Assembly (NCBI RefSeq): GCF_019966595.1
Contig: NZ_JAINFJ010000004.1
Coordinates: 248,001-312,000, forward strand
Direction: 5' to 3'
Source of the DNA: Oricola indica
GTDB lineage: Bacteria; Pseudomonadota; Alphaproteobacteria; Rhizobiales; Rhizobiaceae
Length of the DNA stretch: 64,000 nucleotides
Below, in pieces: positions 28,201 to 36,725 of the stretch (its first letter is position 1; each line of letters opens with the position of its first letter). The position numbers and the translations under genes are program-made. The notes beneath the pieces are model-generated. The model had not been told where the DNA came from. It made no database searches and saw only the letters and a program-made list of their open reading frames with translations.

Positions 28201-29073
28201 TTAGGCGTTTTTGGTCCGCAACCGGATCAGGCCTTCCTGTGCCACCGATGCGACCAATGTCCCGTCGGTCGCGTAGATCGAGCCGCGGGTAAAGCCCCGC
28301 GCGCCGGACGCGTTCGGGCTGTCCTGGGTGTAGAGAAGCCAGTCATCGAGCTTGTGCGGGCGGTGAAACCACATCGCATGATCGAGGCTCGCCGCCTGGA
28401 TCTCCGGATCGAAGACGGACCGGCCATGCGCGAAAAGCGACGTGTCGAGCAATGTCATGTCCGACAGATAGGCCAGGACCGCCGACTGCAGCGCCCTGTC
28501 ATCGGGTATCTCGCCGGTGGCGCGTACCCAGATATGCTGTTTCGGCGGCAGCTTCTCGCGCGTGATGTAGTGGGTCAGCGAGACCGGGCGCAACTCGATC
28601 GGCCGCTCGCTTAGCCAGTATCGCTTGATGTGCTCGGGCAACTGGTCGAAGAACTGGGCGATCAGGTCCTTCTCCCGCAGCAGCGTTTCCGGACCCGGAA
28701 TACCCTCAGGCATCTCGATGGCATGTTCGAGGCCGGGTTCGTCGATCTGGAACGAGGCCGACAGCGAGAAGATCGCGTGGCCATGCTGGATCGCCACGAC
28801 ACGGCGCGTCGTGAAACTGCCGCCATCGCGGATCCTGTCGACCTCGTAGATGATCGGAACCGCCGGATCGCCCGGCCGCATGAAATAGCAATGCAGCGAA
28901 TGCACGGCCCGGTCCGGCTCGACCGTGCGCTGCGCGGCGACCAGCGCCTGCGCGATCACCTGGCCGCCGAAGACGCGCTGCCACCCTGTTTGCGGGCTGC
29001 GACCACGGAACAGATTGCGCTCCAGATCCTCCAGGTCGAGAATGGAGATCAGTTCCTCGATGGCAGATGACAT
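28201..29073 (-). CDS. tesB: Acyl-CoA thioesterase II
   Basis: A 290-residue double-hotdog thioesterase that hydrolyses medium- and long-chain acyl-CoA. Family features include LERNLFRGRSPQTGWQRVFGGQVIAQAL at the start of the first hotdog, SLHCYFMRPGDP, and in the second hotdog AVLAYLSDMTLLDTSL, DHAMWFHRP and SPNASGARGFTRGSIY. The Asp of LSDMTLLD is the expected catalytic residue. tesB next to glnK-amtB is a conserved alphaproteobacterial order. Confidence 0.95.
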   Translation of the reverse strand: MSSAIEELISILDLEDLERNLFRGRSPQTGWQRVFGGQVIAQALVAAQRTVEPDRAVHSLHCYFMRPGDPAVPIIYEVDRIRDGGSFTTRRVVAIQHGHAIFSLSASFQIDEPGLEHAIEMPEGIPGPETLLREKDLIAQFFDQLPEHIKRYWLSERPIELRPVSLTHYITREKLPPKQHIWVRATGEIPDDRALQSAVLAYLSDMTLLDTSLFAHGRSVFDPEIQAASLDHAMWFHRPHKLDDWLLYTQDSPNASGARGFTRGSIYATDGTLVASVAQEGLIRLRTKNA

Positions 29074-29172
29074 GACGGTGATCCGGTTTGGATATGTGAC
29101 CGCGCTTTGCTACAGGGGAAGCCGGACAAGTCAAGTTTACGGCGCGACAGGTTCCGCGCCACGGAGAACACT

Positions 29173-30447
29173 ATGGCCACCACCGCCAAGCGCAAGACCA
29201 CGGCAAAAGGCTCAGCCAAAGCGCCCGAAAATCCGGATATCCTGATCGCGGGAGCCGGTTATGTCGGGCTTGCGACCGCCGCGGCGATCGCGCATGCCGC
29301 GCCGCATCTCGTCATCCGTGTGGTCGATCCTGCGCCCGAAGGCGTCTGGAAAAAGGATGCGCGTGCCTCCGCGATCGCGGCGGCCGCTTCGCGCATGCTC
29401 GCCGAACTTGGTTGCTGGGATGCACTGCTGGAAGATGCCGAGCCGATCAGGGAAATGATCGTCACCGATTCGAAGACCGGCGACCCGACGAGGCCTGTCT
29501 TCCTCACATTCGACGGCGAGGTGCAGCAAGGAGAACCCTTCGCCCACATGCTGCCCAATGCCGCACTCAACGGCGCGCTGCGCGCGAAATGCGAGGCCTC
29601 GGGCGTCACCATCTCGCAGGGCGTGGCCGTTTCCGGCTTTTCCGAGGAGGCGCCAGGCGCGCCACTGACCGTCACTCTGACCAACGGCGAGGAGGTCAAG
29701 GCGCGGCTGCTGGTCGCAGCCGATGGCGTCAAATCGGCGCTGCGCGGCCTCGCGGGCATAAAGACCGTGCATTGGGACTATGGCCAGATGGGCATTGTCG
29801 CCACGATCGCGCATGAGCGGCCGCATGAAGGGCGCGCCGAGGAGCATTTCCTGCCCGCCGGCCCCTTCGCGATCCTGCCCCTGAAGGGAAACAGGTCTTC
29901 CATCGTCTGGTCCGAGACCAAGGAAACCGCCGAAAGGCTGCTCGCCGGCGACGATTTCACCTTCGATGTCGAACTGGAACAGCGCTTCGGCCTGAAGCTT
30001 GGCGAAATCCGGGTCGAAGGTCCGAAACGGGCCTATCCGCTCGGTCTCACCCTGGCGCGGGACTTCGTCAAGCCGCGCGTGGCGCTGGTCGGCGATGCGG
30101 CGCATGGCATCCATCCGATCGCCGGCCAGGGTCTCAATCTCGGCTTCAAGGATGCCGCCGCGCTCGCCGAGACGGTGGTGGAGGCCGACCGGCTGGGCCT
30201 CGACCTCGGGGCGCTCGACGTCTTGCAGCGCTACGAGCGCTGGCGGCGTTTCGACACCTGGCAGATGGGCGTGACCACGGACGTGCTCAACCGGCTCTTT
30301 TCCAACGACTTCACGCCGCTCAGGGCCGTCCGCGATATTGGCCTTGGCCTGGTCGACCGCATGCCGGGCGTGAAGAATTTTTTCATCGGACAGGCAGCCG
30401 GGCTTTCCGGTCCGGCCCCGCGTCTTTTGCGCGGCGAGCCGATCTGA
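29173..30447 (+). CDS. UbiH/UbiF-family FAD-dependent hydroxylase
   Basis: A 424-residue flavoprotein monooxygenase of the group that hydroxylates the ring during ubiquinone synthesis. Three FAD motifs are in place: DILIAGAGYVGLATAAAI (dinucleotide fold, near residue 22), LLVAADGVKSALR (the DG motif), and VALVGDAAHGIHPIAGQGLNLGFKDA (the GD motif). The start at 29173 adds a short basic Thr/Lys/Ala leader of about 20 residues before the FAD fold. Which ring position it hydroxylates cannot be read from the sequence. It stands alone, divergent from tesB. Confidence 0.9.
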   Translation: MATTAKRKTTAKGSAKAPENPDILIAGAGYVGLATAAAIAHAAPHLVIRVVDPAPEGVWKKDARASAIAAAASRMLAELGCWDALLEDAEPIREMIVTDSKTGDPTRPVFLTFDGEVQQGEPFAHMLPNAALNGALRAKCEASGVTISQGVAVSGFSEEAPGAPLTVTLTNGEEVKARLLVAADGVKSALRGLAGIKTVHWDYGQMGIVATIAHERPHEGRAEEHFLPAGPFAILPLKGNRSSIVWSETKETAERLLAGDDFTFDVELEQRFGLKLGEIRVEGPKRAYPLGLTLARDFVKPRVALVGDAAHGIHPIAGQGLNLGFKDAAALAETVVEADRLGLDLGALDVLQRYERWRRFDTWQMGVTTDVLNRLFSNDFTPLRAVRDIGLGLVDRMPGVKNFFIGQAAGLSGPAPRLLRGEPI

Positions 30448-30553
30448 CAGATTTCGCGGCCTTCTCACCGGGGAGTGCCGCGACAGAAAAATCGACGAAC
30501 GCATCGGCAATCAGTTCACAAGCGGATCATTCGGTTGAAACCGGAGGCGAAAG

Positions 30554-31144
30554 TCAGGCGGAAGCGAGACCGAGCGTGCGTTCCATGCGGGCAAAGCACT
30601 CGGCCAGAACCGGCGGCTCGCCGAGCGCATGGGCAAGCGCGATCGAGCCCTGCCAGTCCGCGATGACCGCACGCGCGCGCTGCAATGCAATGGACGGTCT
30701 GAGGCCCGTGCGCCCGAGTTCCGTCGCCACGAACCCGGTCAGGAGGGAAAAGCTCTCGGCCGCGCGTGCGCCATGTTCAGGCAGCGTGTGGCGGAACTCG
30801 CGCGCACCCGCGAGGATCGGACAGCCATGCTGCACCCGGCTCTGCTGGCCCGCCTGCAATCGTGCGACCAGCAGTTTCAGCCGGCGGCGCGGCTCCGGCG
30901 TCTCCGTGCGCACATCCTCGATCAGCGTTTCGGTCTGGTGGACGAAGAGATCGGCGACCGCGCCGGCGAGATCGCCCTTTGTCTTGAAATAGTAATAAAC
31001 ATTGCCGAGCGGCACATCGGCGGCGCCAGCGATATCGGCGAGGCTCGATGCCTCGAAACCGCGTGTCCAGAACAGCTCCGCCGCCGCCTGGACCAGCGCC
31101 TCGCGACGGGCCTCTCCGCGTTTTCGTTTCGGCTTTTCTTCCAC
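30554..31144 (-). CDS. TetR-family transcriptional regulator
   Basis: A 196-residue one-component repressor. The N-terminal helix-turn-helix is clear: REALVQAAAELFWTRGFEASSLADIAGAADVPLGNVYYYFKTKGDL (read with the basic KPKRKRGEARR before it). The C-terminal ligand domain contains a conserved C-P-I-L-A-G-A-R stretch seen in the AcrR/TetR_C_13-like branch. The start is a GTG at 31144. Its target and ligand are unknown; it may act on the UbiH-like gene it converges with or on itself. Confidence 0.9.
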   Translation of the reverse strand: MEEKPKRKRGEARREALVQAAAELFWTRGFEASSLADIAGAADVPLGNVYYYFKTKGDLAGAVADLFVHQTETLIEDVRTETPEPRRRLKLLVARLQAGQQSRVQHGCPILAGAREFRHTLPEHGARAAESFSLLTGFVATELGRTGLRPSIALQRARAVIADWQGSIALAHALGEPPVLAECFARMERTLGLASA

Positions 31145-31187
31145 CTGCCGCGTTCCCCGATTCGGTTCCCGCCAGCCTATCCGCCAT

Positions 31188-31415
31188 TCAGGCTTTGTCG
31201 AGCGAACGCGCTTCCGACGGCAGCATGATCGGCACGCCGCCGCGCACCGGATAAGCGAGCTTCGCCGCGTCCGACACCAGTTCGCAGCGCTCGCGATCGA
31301 ATGTCAGACGCGTCTTGGTCAGCGGGCAGACGAGCAGATCGAGCAGCTTCGGATCGATCCCCTCGCTCTTCTCGGCGCGCCCTTCTTCGGGCAGGTCTGC
31401 AGTGGTCTTGGACAT
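31188..31415 (-). CDS. Trm112-family protein
   Basis: A 75-residue small protein of the Trm112/YcaR family. The core is [18 protein letters not shown]...[25 protein letters not shown]. Relatives that bind zinc use four cysteines; here only two are left, as usual for bacterial members. In eukaryotes and archaea Trm112 activates methyltransferases; the bacterial role is undetermined. It follows the LON-like gene by 25 bases on the same strand. Confidence 0.88.
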   Translation of the reverse strand: MSKTTADLPEEGRAEKSEGIDPKLLDLLVCPLTKTRLTFDRERCELVSDAAKLAYPVRGGVPIMLPSEARSLDKA

Positions 31416-31440
31416 GTCGCGCTCCGCCTTCGAAGCGACC

Positions 31441-32112
31441 CTATTGCAGCGTCGGCGCGGAGTCATCCGTGTCGCGCGCCAGAGCCATCTCGGTGATCGC
31501 GATCAGCGTGTCGGCGCGGTTCTTCAGGTCGGGCGCTTCGAGCAGCGCCTGCTTTTCCGCCGGTCCGTAGGGCGACATCATAGACAGCGCGTTGACCAGC
31601 GTATCATTGCCGGCACGCTTGACACTTTCCCAGTCGGCCTCGAGTTCATTGGCTTCCAGATAGGCCCGAAACACGCGCAAAAGCGCCTCTCGATCGACGC
31701 AGGACCCATCCGCATCCTCGTCGAGATCGGAAATGAAAGGGCTGATGCGGCACTGCCTGAACGGTGTGCGCACGGCCAGTTCCTCCGCGACGCGGAAACG
31801 GCATATCCCCTGCAACGAAATCAGATAGCGCCCGTCTCCGCTTTCGGCGAAGGAGGCGATGCGGCCGAGACAACCGACTGCGCACAGATGCGGCCTGTCG
31901 GCGGAACCGGTGTCACCGGAGAATTTCGGCTGGATCATGCCAATCGTGCGATCGCCGCGAAGCGCGGTGTCGATCATTTCGAGGTAGCGCGGTTCGAAGA
32001 TGTTCAGGGGCATCTGCCCGCCGGGCAAAAGCAGCGCGCCCGACAGGGGAAACACCGGCACGCAAGCCGGGATGTCCTTTTCGGTGCTGTATGTCTTGTT
32101 GCCGGCCTGCAT
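31441..32112 (-). CDS. LON-substrate-binding-domain protein
   Basis: A 223-residue protein consisting only of the N-terminal domain of Lon protease: [30 protein letters not shown] is diagnostic, followed by [18 protein letters not shown] and [14 protein letters not shown]. No ATPase or protease domain follows. The free-standing form is widespread in Alphaproteobacteria and is usually found with the thioredoxin-TPR protein, as here. It may bind misfolded substrate; its partner is unknown. Confidence 0.92.
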   Translation of the reverse strand: MQAGNKTYSTEKDIPACVPVFPLSGALLLPGGQMPLNIFEPRYLEMIDTALRGDRTIGMIQPKFSGDTGSADRPHLCAVGCLGRIASFAESGDGRYLISLQGICRFRVAEELAVRTPFRQCRISPFISDLDEDADGSCVDREALLRVFRAYLEANELEADWESVKRAGNDTLVNALSMMSPYGPAEKQALLEAPDLKNRADTLIAITEMALARDTDDSAPTLQ

Positions 32113-32191
32113 TTTCGAAAGCGCTCCTCCCCGGGTTCACCATTTCGAATCTGTGTCGGACGCCGCCAAACTCAAGGGGCGGGACGCCCCC

Positions 32192-33196
32192 TTAGCGAAA
32201 CAGCAGCGCCGAAAGCTTGCGCCGCGCCTTCAAGGTCGCCGGATCGGTTGGCCCCCACGCCTCGAAGAACTTCAGAAGTTCCAGCCGCGCGCCATCCTCG
32301 CGCCATTCGCGATCCGCTTTCATGATCTCGAGAAGCAAGTCCGCCGCAGCGGCCCGATCGCCGGTCGCGGCGCGGATCTGCGCAAGGTCGAAACGGGCAT
32401 CGTGATCGTCCGGCTTTTCGGCCAGCCGGCGTTCCAGCTCCGCCGGATCGCCTAGACCCGCGACCTTTTCGGCCAGTTCCAGCCGCGCCTTGATGGAGCC
32501 CAGTTCCACCGATTCGGCGATGCCTTCCGGCGCGCCTTCGACCATCTGCTTCGCCTGAGCCGTCTCGCCCGCGTCAAGCAGCATGCCCGCAAGCCCCGCA
32601 TAGGCGGCGGCGTTGTCGGGAACCTGCTGCAGGATCATCTGGTAGATCTGCGCCGCCTGGCCCGTGTCACCGGCCTCGAGCGCCGCTTCGGCCGCGCCGA
32701 GCGCCTGCTCGATCGCCTTTTCCTTGTCGTCGCCCTTCGACGCACCGGCAAGCTTGGCAATGAACTCGTTCAGCTGACTGTCGGGCACCGCCCCCATGAA
32801 CCCGTCCACCGGCTGGCCGTTGTGAAAGGCGACCACGGCCGGAATCGACTGAACGCCCATCTGGCCCGGAATCGCCGGGTGATCGTCAATGTTCATCTTG
32901 ACCAGCTTGACCTTGCCGCCGGCCTGTTTCACCGCAGCCTCGATGCGCGGCGTCAATTGCCGGCACGGACCGCACCACGGCGCCCAGAAATCGACCAGAA
33001 CCGGCTGGTTGCGCGATTCCGCGATCACGTCCTGCTGGAAATCGGCGGTTGTCGTGTCCTTGATCAGGTCTCCCGCCGGCGCGCCGCCCATTGCAGGCGC
33101 GGGCTGAGCGGCACCGTTACCGGCCGCGCCGAAACCCACCGTCTGTGCGCCGTAACCGCCCTGATCGGAGGCAAACGGATTGTCGTTCGAATTCAT
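32192..33196 (-). CDS. cnoX: Thioredoxin-TPR chaperone (CnoX/YbbN-like)
   Basis: A 334-residue protein. A Gly/Ala-rich leader of about 45 residues precedes a thioredoxin domain (about 50-160) with the active site WAPWCGPCRQ, and a C-terminal TPR part (about 165-334) with DTGQAAQIYQMILQQVPDNAAAYAGLAGML. CnoX proteins combine redox rescue with holdase activity and pass clients to GroEL; CnoX of enterobacteria has lost CGPC, whereas here it is intact. The start at 33196 is favoured over an in-frame ATG 27 bases upstream because it follows a GAAGGAAGA purine tract. Confidence 0.9.
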   Translation of the reverse strand: MNSNDNPFASDQGGYGAQTVGFGAAGNGAAQPAPAMGGAPAGDLIKDTTTADFQQDVIAESRNQPVLVDFWAPWCGPCRQLTPRIEAAVKQAGGKVKLVKMNIDDHPAIPGQMGVQSIPAVVAFHNGQPVDGFMGAVPDSQLNEFIAKLAGASKGDDKEKAIEQALGAAEAALEAGDTGQAAQIYQMILQQVPDNAAAYAGLAGMLLDAGETAQAKQMVEGAPEGIAESVELGSIKARLELAEKVAGLGDPAELERRLAEKPDDHDARFDLAQIRAATGDRAAAADLLLEIMKADREWREDGARLELLKFFEAWGPTDPATLKARRKLSALLFR

Positions 33197-33234
33197 GATG
33201 TCTTCCTTCGCACCAGGTGCCAAAACTTGTCCGC

Positions 33235-33756
33235 TTATGTCGCGTTTTCACCGGCCAGTTTCAAGACATTCCAGCTGTGACCGGTTGCCTCGACGAAACG
33301 CTTCATGTCGGACATCGCGATCGAGGTCGTCGCGTCGTTCGTCAGCGGATGGGCGTTGATCACGTCATGGGCGGCCAGCGCTTCGTCGAAAATCAGCGTC
33401 ACGGCGTTTTGCGTATCGTTGAGGACGCCGAACGCCGTGACCGCGCCCGGGATGACGCCGAGAAACTCCATCATCTGCTCCGGCTTTCCGAAGGACACCC
33501 GGCCGCTGGCCCCGATGAACGTGTGAACCGTCTTGAGATCGATCGTCGCATCCTCGTCCACGGTGAGCAGGAAATACCGACCCTTCTTGTCCTTCAGAAA
33601 CAGGTTCTTGGTATGACCGCCGGCAATCTCGTCGCGAAGCGCCTTGGATTCCTCCACCGTGAAGACCGGCGGATGGTACTTCGTGGTCACCTCGATGCCG
33701 AGACTGTCGAGAAATGAAAAGAGATCGTCCCTCGTCTTGTGCGCCGTGTCGCTCAT
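33235..33756 (-). CDS. Prolyl-tRNA deacylase ProX-like (YbaK/EbsC fold)
   Basis: A 173-residue free-standing trans-editing protein, which clears mischarged Ala-tRNA(Pro). The YbaK-fold markers are YHPPVFTVEESKAL, GGHTKNLFLKDKKGRYFLLTVDED and GVIPGAVTAFGVLND. PrdX-type proteins of this length commonly sit alone in Rhizobiales. It lies 38 bases upstream of cnoX on the same strand and is divergent from the tRNA-Gly gene. Confidence 0.9.
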   Translation of the reverse strand: MSDTAHKTRDDLFSFLDSLGIEVTTKYHPPVFTVEESKALRDEIAGGHTKNLFLKDKKGRYFLLTVDEDATIDLKTVHTFIGASGRVSFGKPEQMMEFLGVIPGAVTAFGVLNDTQNAVTLIFDEALAAHDVINAHPLTNDATTSIAMSDMKRFVEATGHSWNVLKLAGENAT

Positions 33757-33921
33757 CTGTCAGACCTTGTCCGGTTTGGCGTCTCAATAGGGTCTGGCCC
33801 CGCCACTTGGCAAGCCGGACGGCCTTTCGCCGAAAAACTGCGCGACGGCCCCGTATTTTGGTGTTGCATTCGATCTGCGCTTGCGGCATAGAGCGCGGCA
33901 GCCGATTTCAAGGCGCGCCGA

Positions 33922-33996
33922 GCGGGCGTAGCTCAGGGGTAGAGCACAACCTTGCCAAGGTTGGGGTCGTGAGTTCGAATCTCATCGCCCGCTCCA
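33922..33996 (+). tRNA. tRNA-Gly (GCC)
   Basis: A 75-base cloverleaf ending in encoded CCA. The acceptor stem GCGGGCG pairs with CGCCCGC, the D-loop is CTCAGGGGTAGAG, the anticodon stem-loop CAACCTTGCCAAGGTTG exposes GCC, and the T-loop is TTCGAATC. It is followed by its own terminator. Its 3' flank, but not the tRNA itself, is repeated 12.3 kb downstream at the far edge of the accessory region. Confidence 0.96.
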
Positions 33997-34014
33997 GTTT
34001 TCTTCAAGGTCGAG

Positions 34015-34036
34015 GCCCCGGTTTCCGGGGCTTTTG
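34015..34036 (+). terminator. Intrinsic terminator of tRNA-Gly
   Basis: GCCCCGG and CCGGGGC form a perfect 7-bp stem with a TTT loop, followed by TTTTG and a further T-run. It starts 19 bases after the tRNA CCA end. Confidence 0.85.
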
Positions 34037-34070
34037 CTTTTTCGGATATTGTGAAAGTGGAATGCGCGGA
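34018..34070 (+). repeat. Direct repeat A (left flank of accessory region)
   Basis: These 53 bases cover most of the tRNA-Gly terminator and its downstream flank. They recur at 46302-46348 in the same orientation with 45 of 47 aligned bases identical and one 6-base gap (GTGGAA present only here). The pair brackets the accessory region and could be a remnant of an integration or recombination site. Confidence 0.65.
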
Positions 34071-34138
34071 AGCGGCTCGAAGGGTCGCGGTTACACGCGG
34101 ATTACCGTTTTGCGGATTCGGCTGAAAATGCTCGATGT

Positions 34139-34826
34139 TTAACCGACCGGTATGGCGTCATTCCAAAACTGCTCGTACGCAGATATCTTTAGACGCCCAA
34201 GTTCGGGATCGATCCTTATTATCGATGCGTGCGAGCGTTTTGCCAGGTCCCTGAGAGATTGCGTCACCGTGAACACGTCGTGTTCGTCAATGAACACCAA
34301 TCTGTCGTGTAATTTTCCTTTCGATGTTAGCCGCGCCTCGAGCGGTCGATCACCTCCGAACTGCTGCTGAAAACGACGAACTGCCGGCTCAAATGACGCT
34401 TTTACGGTTGCCGCATCAGAAAGAAGTTGAACGAAAATCCCTTCGTTAGCCAACACTGCGTAGTCGGTAAGTACAGTTTCATCCATATAAGGATCTATGA
34501 TCCAAACTGACCCCAAGGCTGTCTTCAGAATCTTTGCCGCGCCAGCGAGCGCATCCAGATCGTTTCCGGCCTTAATAAACGTGCCCTGCTGCTGGATCGG
34601 AGCGTCCAACTCGACATATGCGAGCGCGCGGTACAAGACCGCATTAGCCCGATCACGAACTGACCATGGATCAAGCTGCAATTGTACAGAAGTAGCGGCC
34701 GCAATTGCCCCTGCCCAAGTCTCTGAAACCTTTGCCGCAAGTGCTTACGCTCTCCCGAGCCACCGCATGAACTGCTTCATATCGTCGACGTCGGGCTGGT
34801 CCTGGAGTAGCGACCCGATTGCTTGT
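34139..34826 (-). pseudogene. Truncated PLD-like (HxR-x4-D) protein gene, 5' end lost at an IS element
   Basis: The 3' part (34139-34681, 180 residues from a TTG) resembles phospholipase D-like proteins: VWIIDPYMDETVLTDYAVLA followed by KLHDRLVFIDE, an H-x-R-x4-D variant of the HKD motif, and TVTQSLRDLAKRSHASIIRID. The same frame continues upstream through protein-like codons (ALAAKVSETWAGAIAAATSV) to a TAA at 34745-34747 and then another 26 good codons (SLLQDQPDVDDMKQFMRWLG) up to the edge of the IS element, where it stops. No ATG with a ribosome site exists. I read this as one gene cut at its 5' end near the IS element and interrupted by a nonsense codon. Base composition is clearly lower in GC than its neighbours. 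If the TTG is used, a 180-residue protein could still be made. Confidence 0.5.
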
Positions 34827-34828
34827 TA

Positions 34829-35647
34829 AAGTGCGCCGGCGTCTAGGCCGCGGACTCATAAACGCGCAGCCATAGCCGAATGGCGGCGAGCTTGAGGAAG
34901 GCGAGGAAGTTAGCGGCGCGTTTTTCACAGCGCGTCGCAACGCGCCGATAGTGCTTGATCCGATTGAAGAACCGTTCGACCTGATTTCGGTGGCGGTACA
35001 AATACGGGCTGAAGCAGATCGGATCACGCCGGTTCCGACGGGGTGGGATGGTTGCCCAGCCTCCACGTGAACTCACGAACATTCGTATGTCGGTCGCGTC
35101 GTAAGCTTTGTCCGCGAGCACCATTCCGCTGCTCGGCAAGCCTTCAAGCAGAGTGCGAGCGACCAAGCTGTCGTGCTGCTGACCGCCGGTGATTGCAACG
35201 TGGAGCGGGAGGCCGTTCGCGTCGACGACGGCGTGGATTTTTGTCGTCAGCCCACCGCGGGAACGTCCAAGGTCTTCTCTGCCGCCGCTCCGGACACAAG
35301 TCTCGTGCTGATGGGCGCGCACTATTGTGCTGTCGATCATCTGCACCTCAGCATCGTCCCGATGCGAGATGGCAGTCAGGATACGATCCCAGACGCCTGC
35401 ACAACGCCAACGCACGAAGCGGTTGTAACAGGTGGCACAAGGTCCATAGCGCTCTGGCAGATCACGCCAAGGCGCGCCAGACCTCAAGACCCAGAAGATG
35501 CCATTCAAGACGCGCCGGTCATCGACGCGCGGGATGCCTCGCGGCTTGCAGGGAAGGATCGGGGCAATCAGCCGCCATTCGGCGTCAGTGAGGGCGTGTC
35601 GCACGTTCAAGTCTCCTTTTCGGAGCTTGAATCATGCCGGCTGGCCC
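34829..35647 (-). mobile_element. IS5-family insertion sequence (IS427-like), ends approximate
   Basis: A single intact transposase gene with about 20-40 bp on either side. Both presumed ends contain an imperfect inverted stretch around GCCGGC (left GTGCGCCGGCG; right, read inward, GGGCCAGCCGGCA), but I could not fix the tips or a target duplication, so the boundaries are good to perhaps 10-15 bp. A stem-loop (TCAAGTCTCC...GGAGCTTGA, 35607-35630) overlaps the transposase start and may limit its expression. Confidence 0.65.
34843..35610 (-). CDS. IS5-family transposase
   Basis: A 255-residue DDE transposase in one uninterrupted frame. The N-terminal DUF4096 part is RHALTDAEWRLIAPILPCKP and VLNGIFWVLRSGAPWRDLPERYG. 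The catalytic acidic residues are in VQMIDSTIVRAHQH, MVLADKAYDA and QVERFFNRIKHYRRVATR. The start is TTG at 35610 (a GTG two codons on is an alternative). The length and motifs are complete, so the element may be active. Confidence 0.92.
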   Translation of the reverse strand: MNVRHALTDAEWRLIAPILPCKPRGIPRVDDRRVLNGIFWVLRSGAPWRDLPERYGPCATCYNRFVRWRCAGVWDRILTAISHRDDAEVQMIDSTIVRAHQHETCVRSGGREDLGRSRGGLTTKIHAVVDANGLPLHVAITGGQQHDSLVARTLLEGLPSSGMVLADKAYDATDIRMFVSSRGGWATIPPRRNRRDPICFSPYLYRHRNQVERFFNRIKHYRRVATRCEKRAANFLAFLKLAAIRLWLRVYESAA

Positions 35648-35918
35648 AAGTTCAATGTCTGCTTTGCCTCCAGATTCGGTCACCCGATCCGCGAAACGAA
35701 CCGACTGCTTCTGACCCGAAGCGGACGTTTTCTAGAAATCATACGAAAGAAATCCGCTATCCGTTGATGAAACGGCATTCTAGGTCCCGAATGCTCGTCA
35801 ACAGACAGGCCGCAACTACTGCGACTAGTTCGTTTCGTTGACAGCACGACCTCCAGTTTGCAACATTAATCCCTACTCGTGAACTTCGCTTATTCTCGCA
35901 TACGATTTCTGTTTTTAA

Positions 35919-36725
35919 ATGCGCCTGACCCTATTGATTTCCGTTTGTCTGATCCTGGCTTCTGGGCCGCTTCAGGCGCAGGATCAAATGGAGCCGGACT
36001 GGATAGACAGGACCGGCGAGGCCGGCCCGCTATTCCCCAATCAGCTCGATTCAGCGGGCACCGGCAAGTGCGGCGCATGGTTCCAAACGGGCAGCGGAGC
36101 TACCATTGTACCCCACGATCGATTTCGGGATGCCCCTTACAATTACGAGGAAGAGCGCGTTGAGGGGGATGGGCCGGAGGTCGTCAGATATCGAGCAAGC
36201 GATGCCTGCGGCCTGCGTTTCAGCAATCTGAACGGCGCTTGGGAAATCCAGGCAGCGAACCTAGGAACGCAAATCGGGAGATTCTTCAACATCGAAGGAG
36301 AGGAGCAACAATACGGTCAGGAGCGGCAGCAACTGCTCGTCTCCCATGATCGAGAAACGGGCGCCTTTTCAGCCCGCTTGCTCTACGTTCCGCCCGACAA
36401 GGAACCCCGCAGGAGCTTCGGGATCGGGGTCGGCGATCTTCTGCTCGAGGGTCGGCTAAGTGCCGACGATATGTGGCTCGATGGCATTGGATACTTCTCG
36501 CTGGCGGACCGAAAGCGATGCCCGGCGGCCATCCGTTACCGTTTGCCGGTTGATTTCATATCGCTTAGCTACCAAGCCTATGAGGACAAGGCTTCAACGC
36601 CTCTCCTCAGACTGCATTGGCCGATGATGGATGTCGCAGAGGACTGCAGCTTCAGTATTCGAAAGCGAGGTTCTCCGCTCAGCCACAACTGGATCAACTT
36701 CGAGTTGCCGGAGCGCGTTCCGTGA
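35919..36725 (+). CDS. Secreted protein of unknown function (first gene of the envelope cluster)
   Basis: A 268-residue protein with a signal peptide (MRLTLLISVCLILASGPLQA, cleavage at about residue 20). The mature part has few cysteines (CGAW, ACGL, RCPA, EDCS), which could form two disulfides. I recognise no family. Its last bases, CCGTGA, contain the GTG start of the next gene (4-base GTGA overlap), so the two are translationally coupled. The 270 bp upstream, up to the IS element, are AT-richer and hold no gene; the promoter must lie there. Confidence 0.7.
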   Translation: MRLTLLISVCLILASGPLQAQDQMEPDWIDRTGEAGPLFPNQLDSAGTGKCGAWFQTGSGATIVPHDRFRDAPYNYEEERVEGDGPEVVRYRASDACGLRFSNLNGAWEIQAANLGTQIGRFFNIEGEEQQYGQERQQLLVSHDRETGAFSARLLYVPPDKEPRRSFGIGVGDLLLEGRLSADDMWLDGIGYFSLADRKRCPAAIRYRLPVDFISLSYQAYEDKASTPLLRLHWPMMDVAEDCSFSIRKRGSPLSHNWINFELPERVP

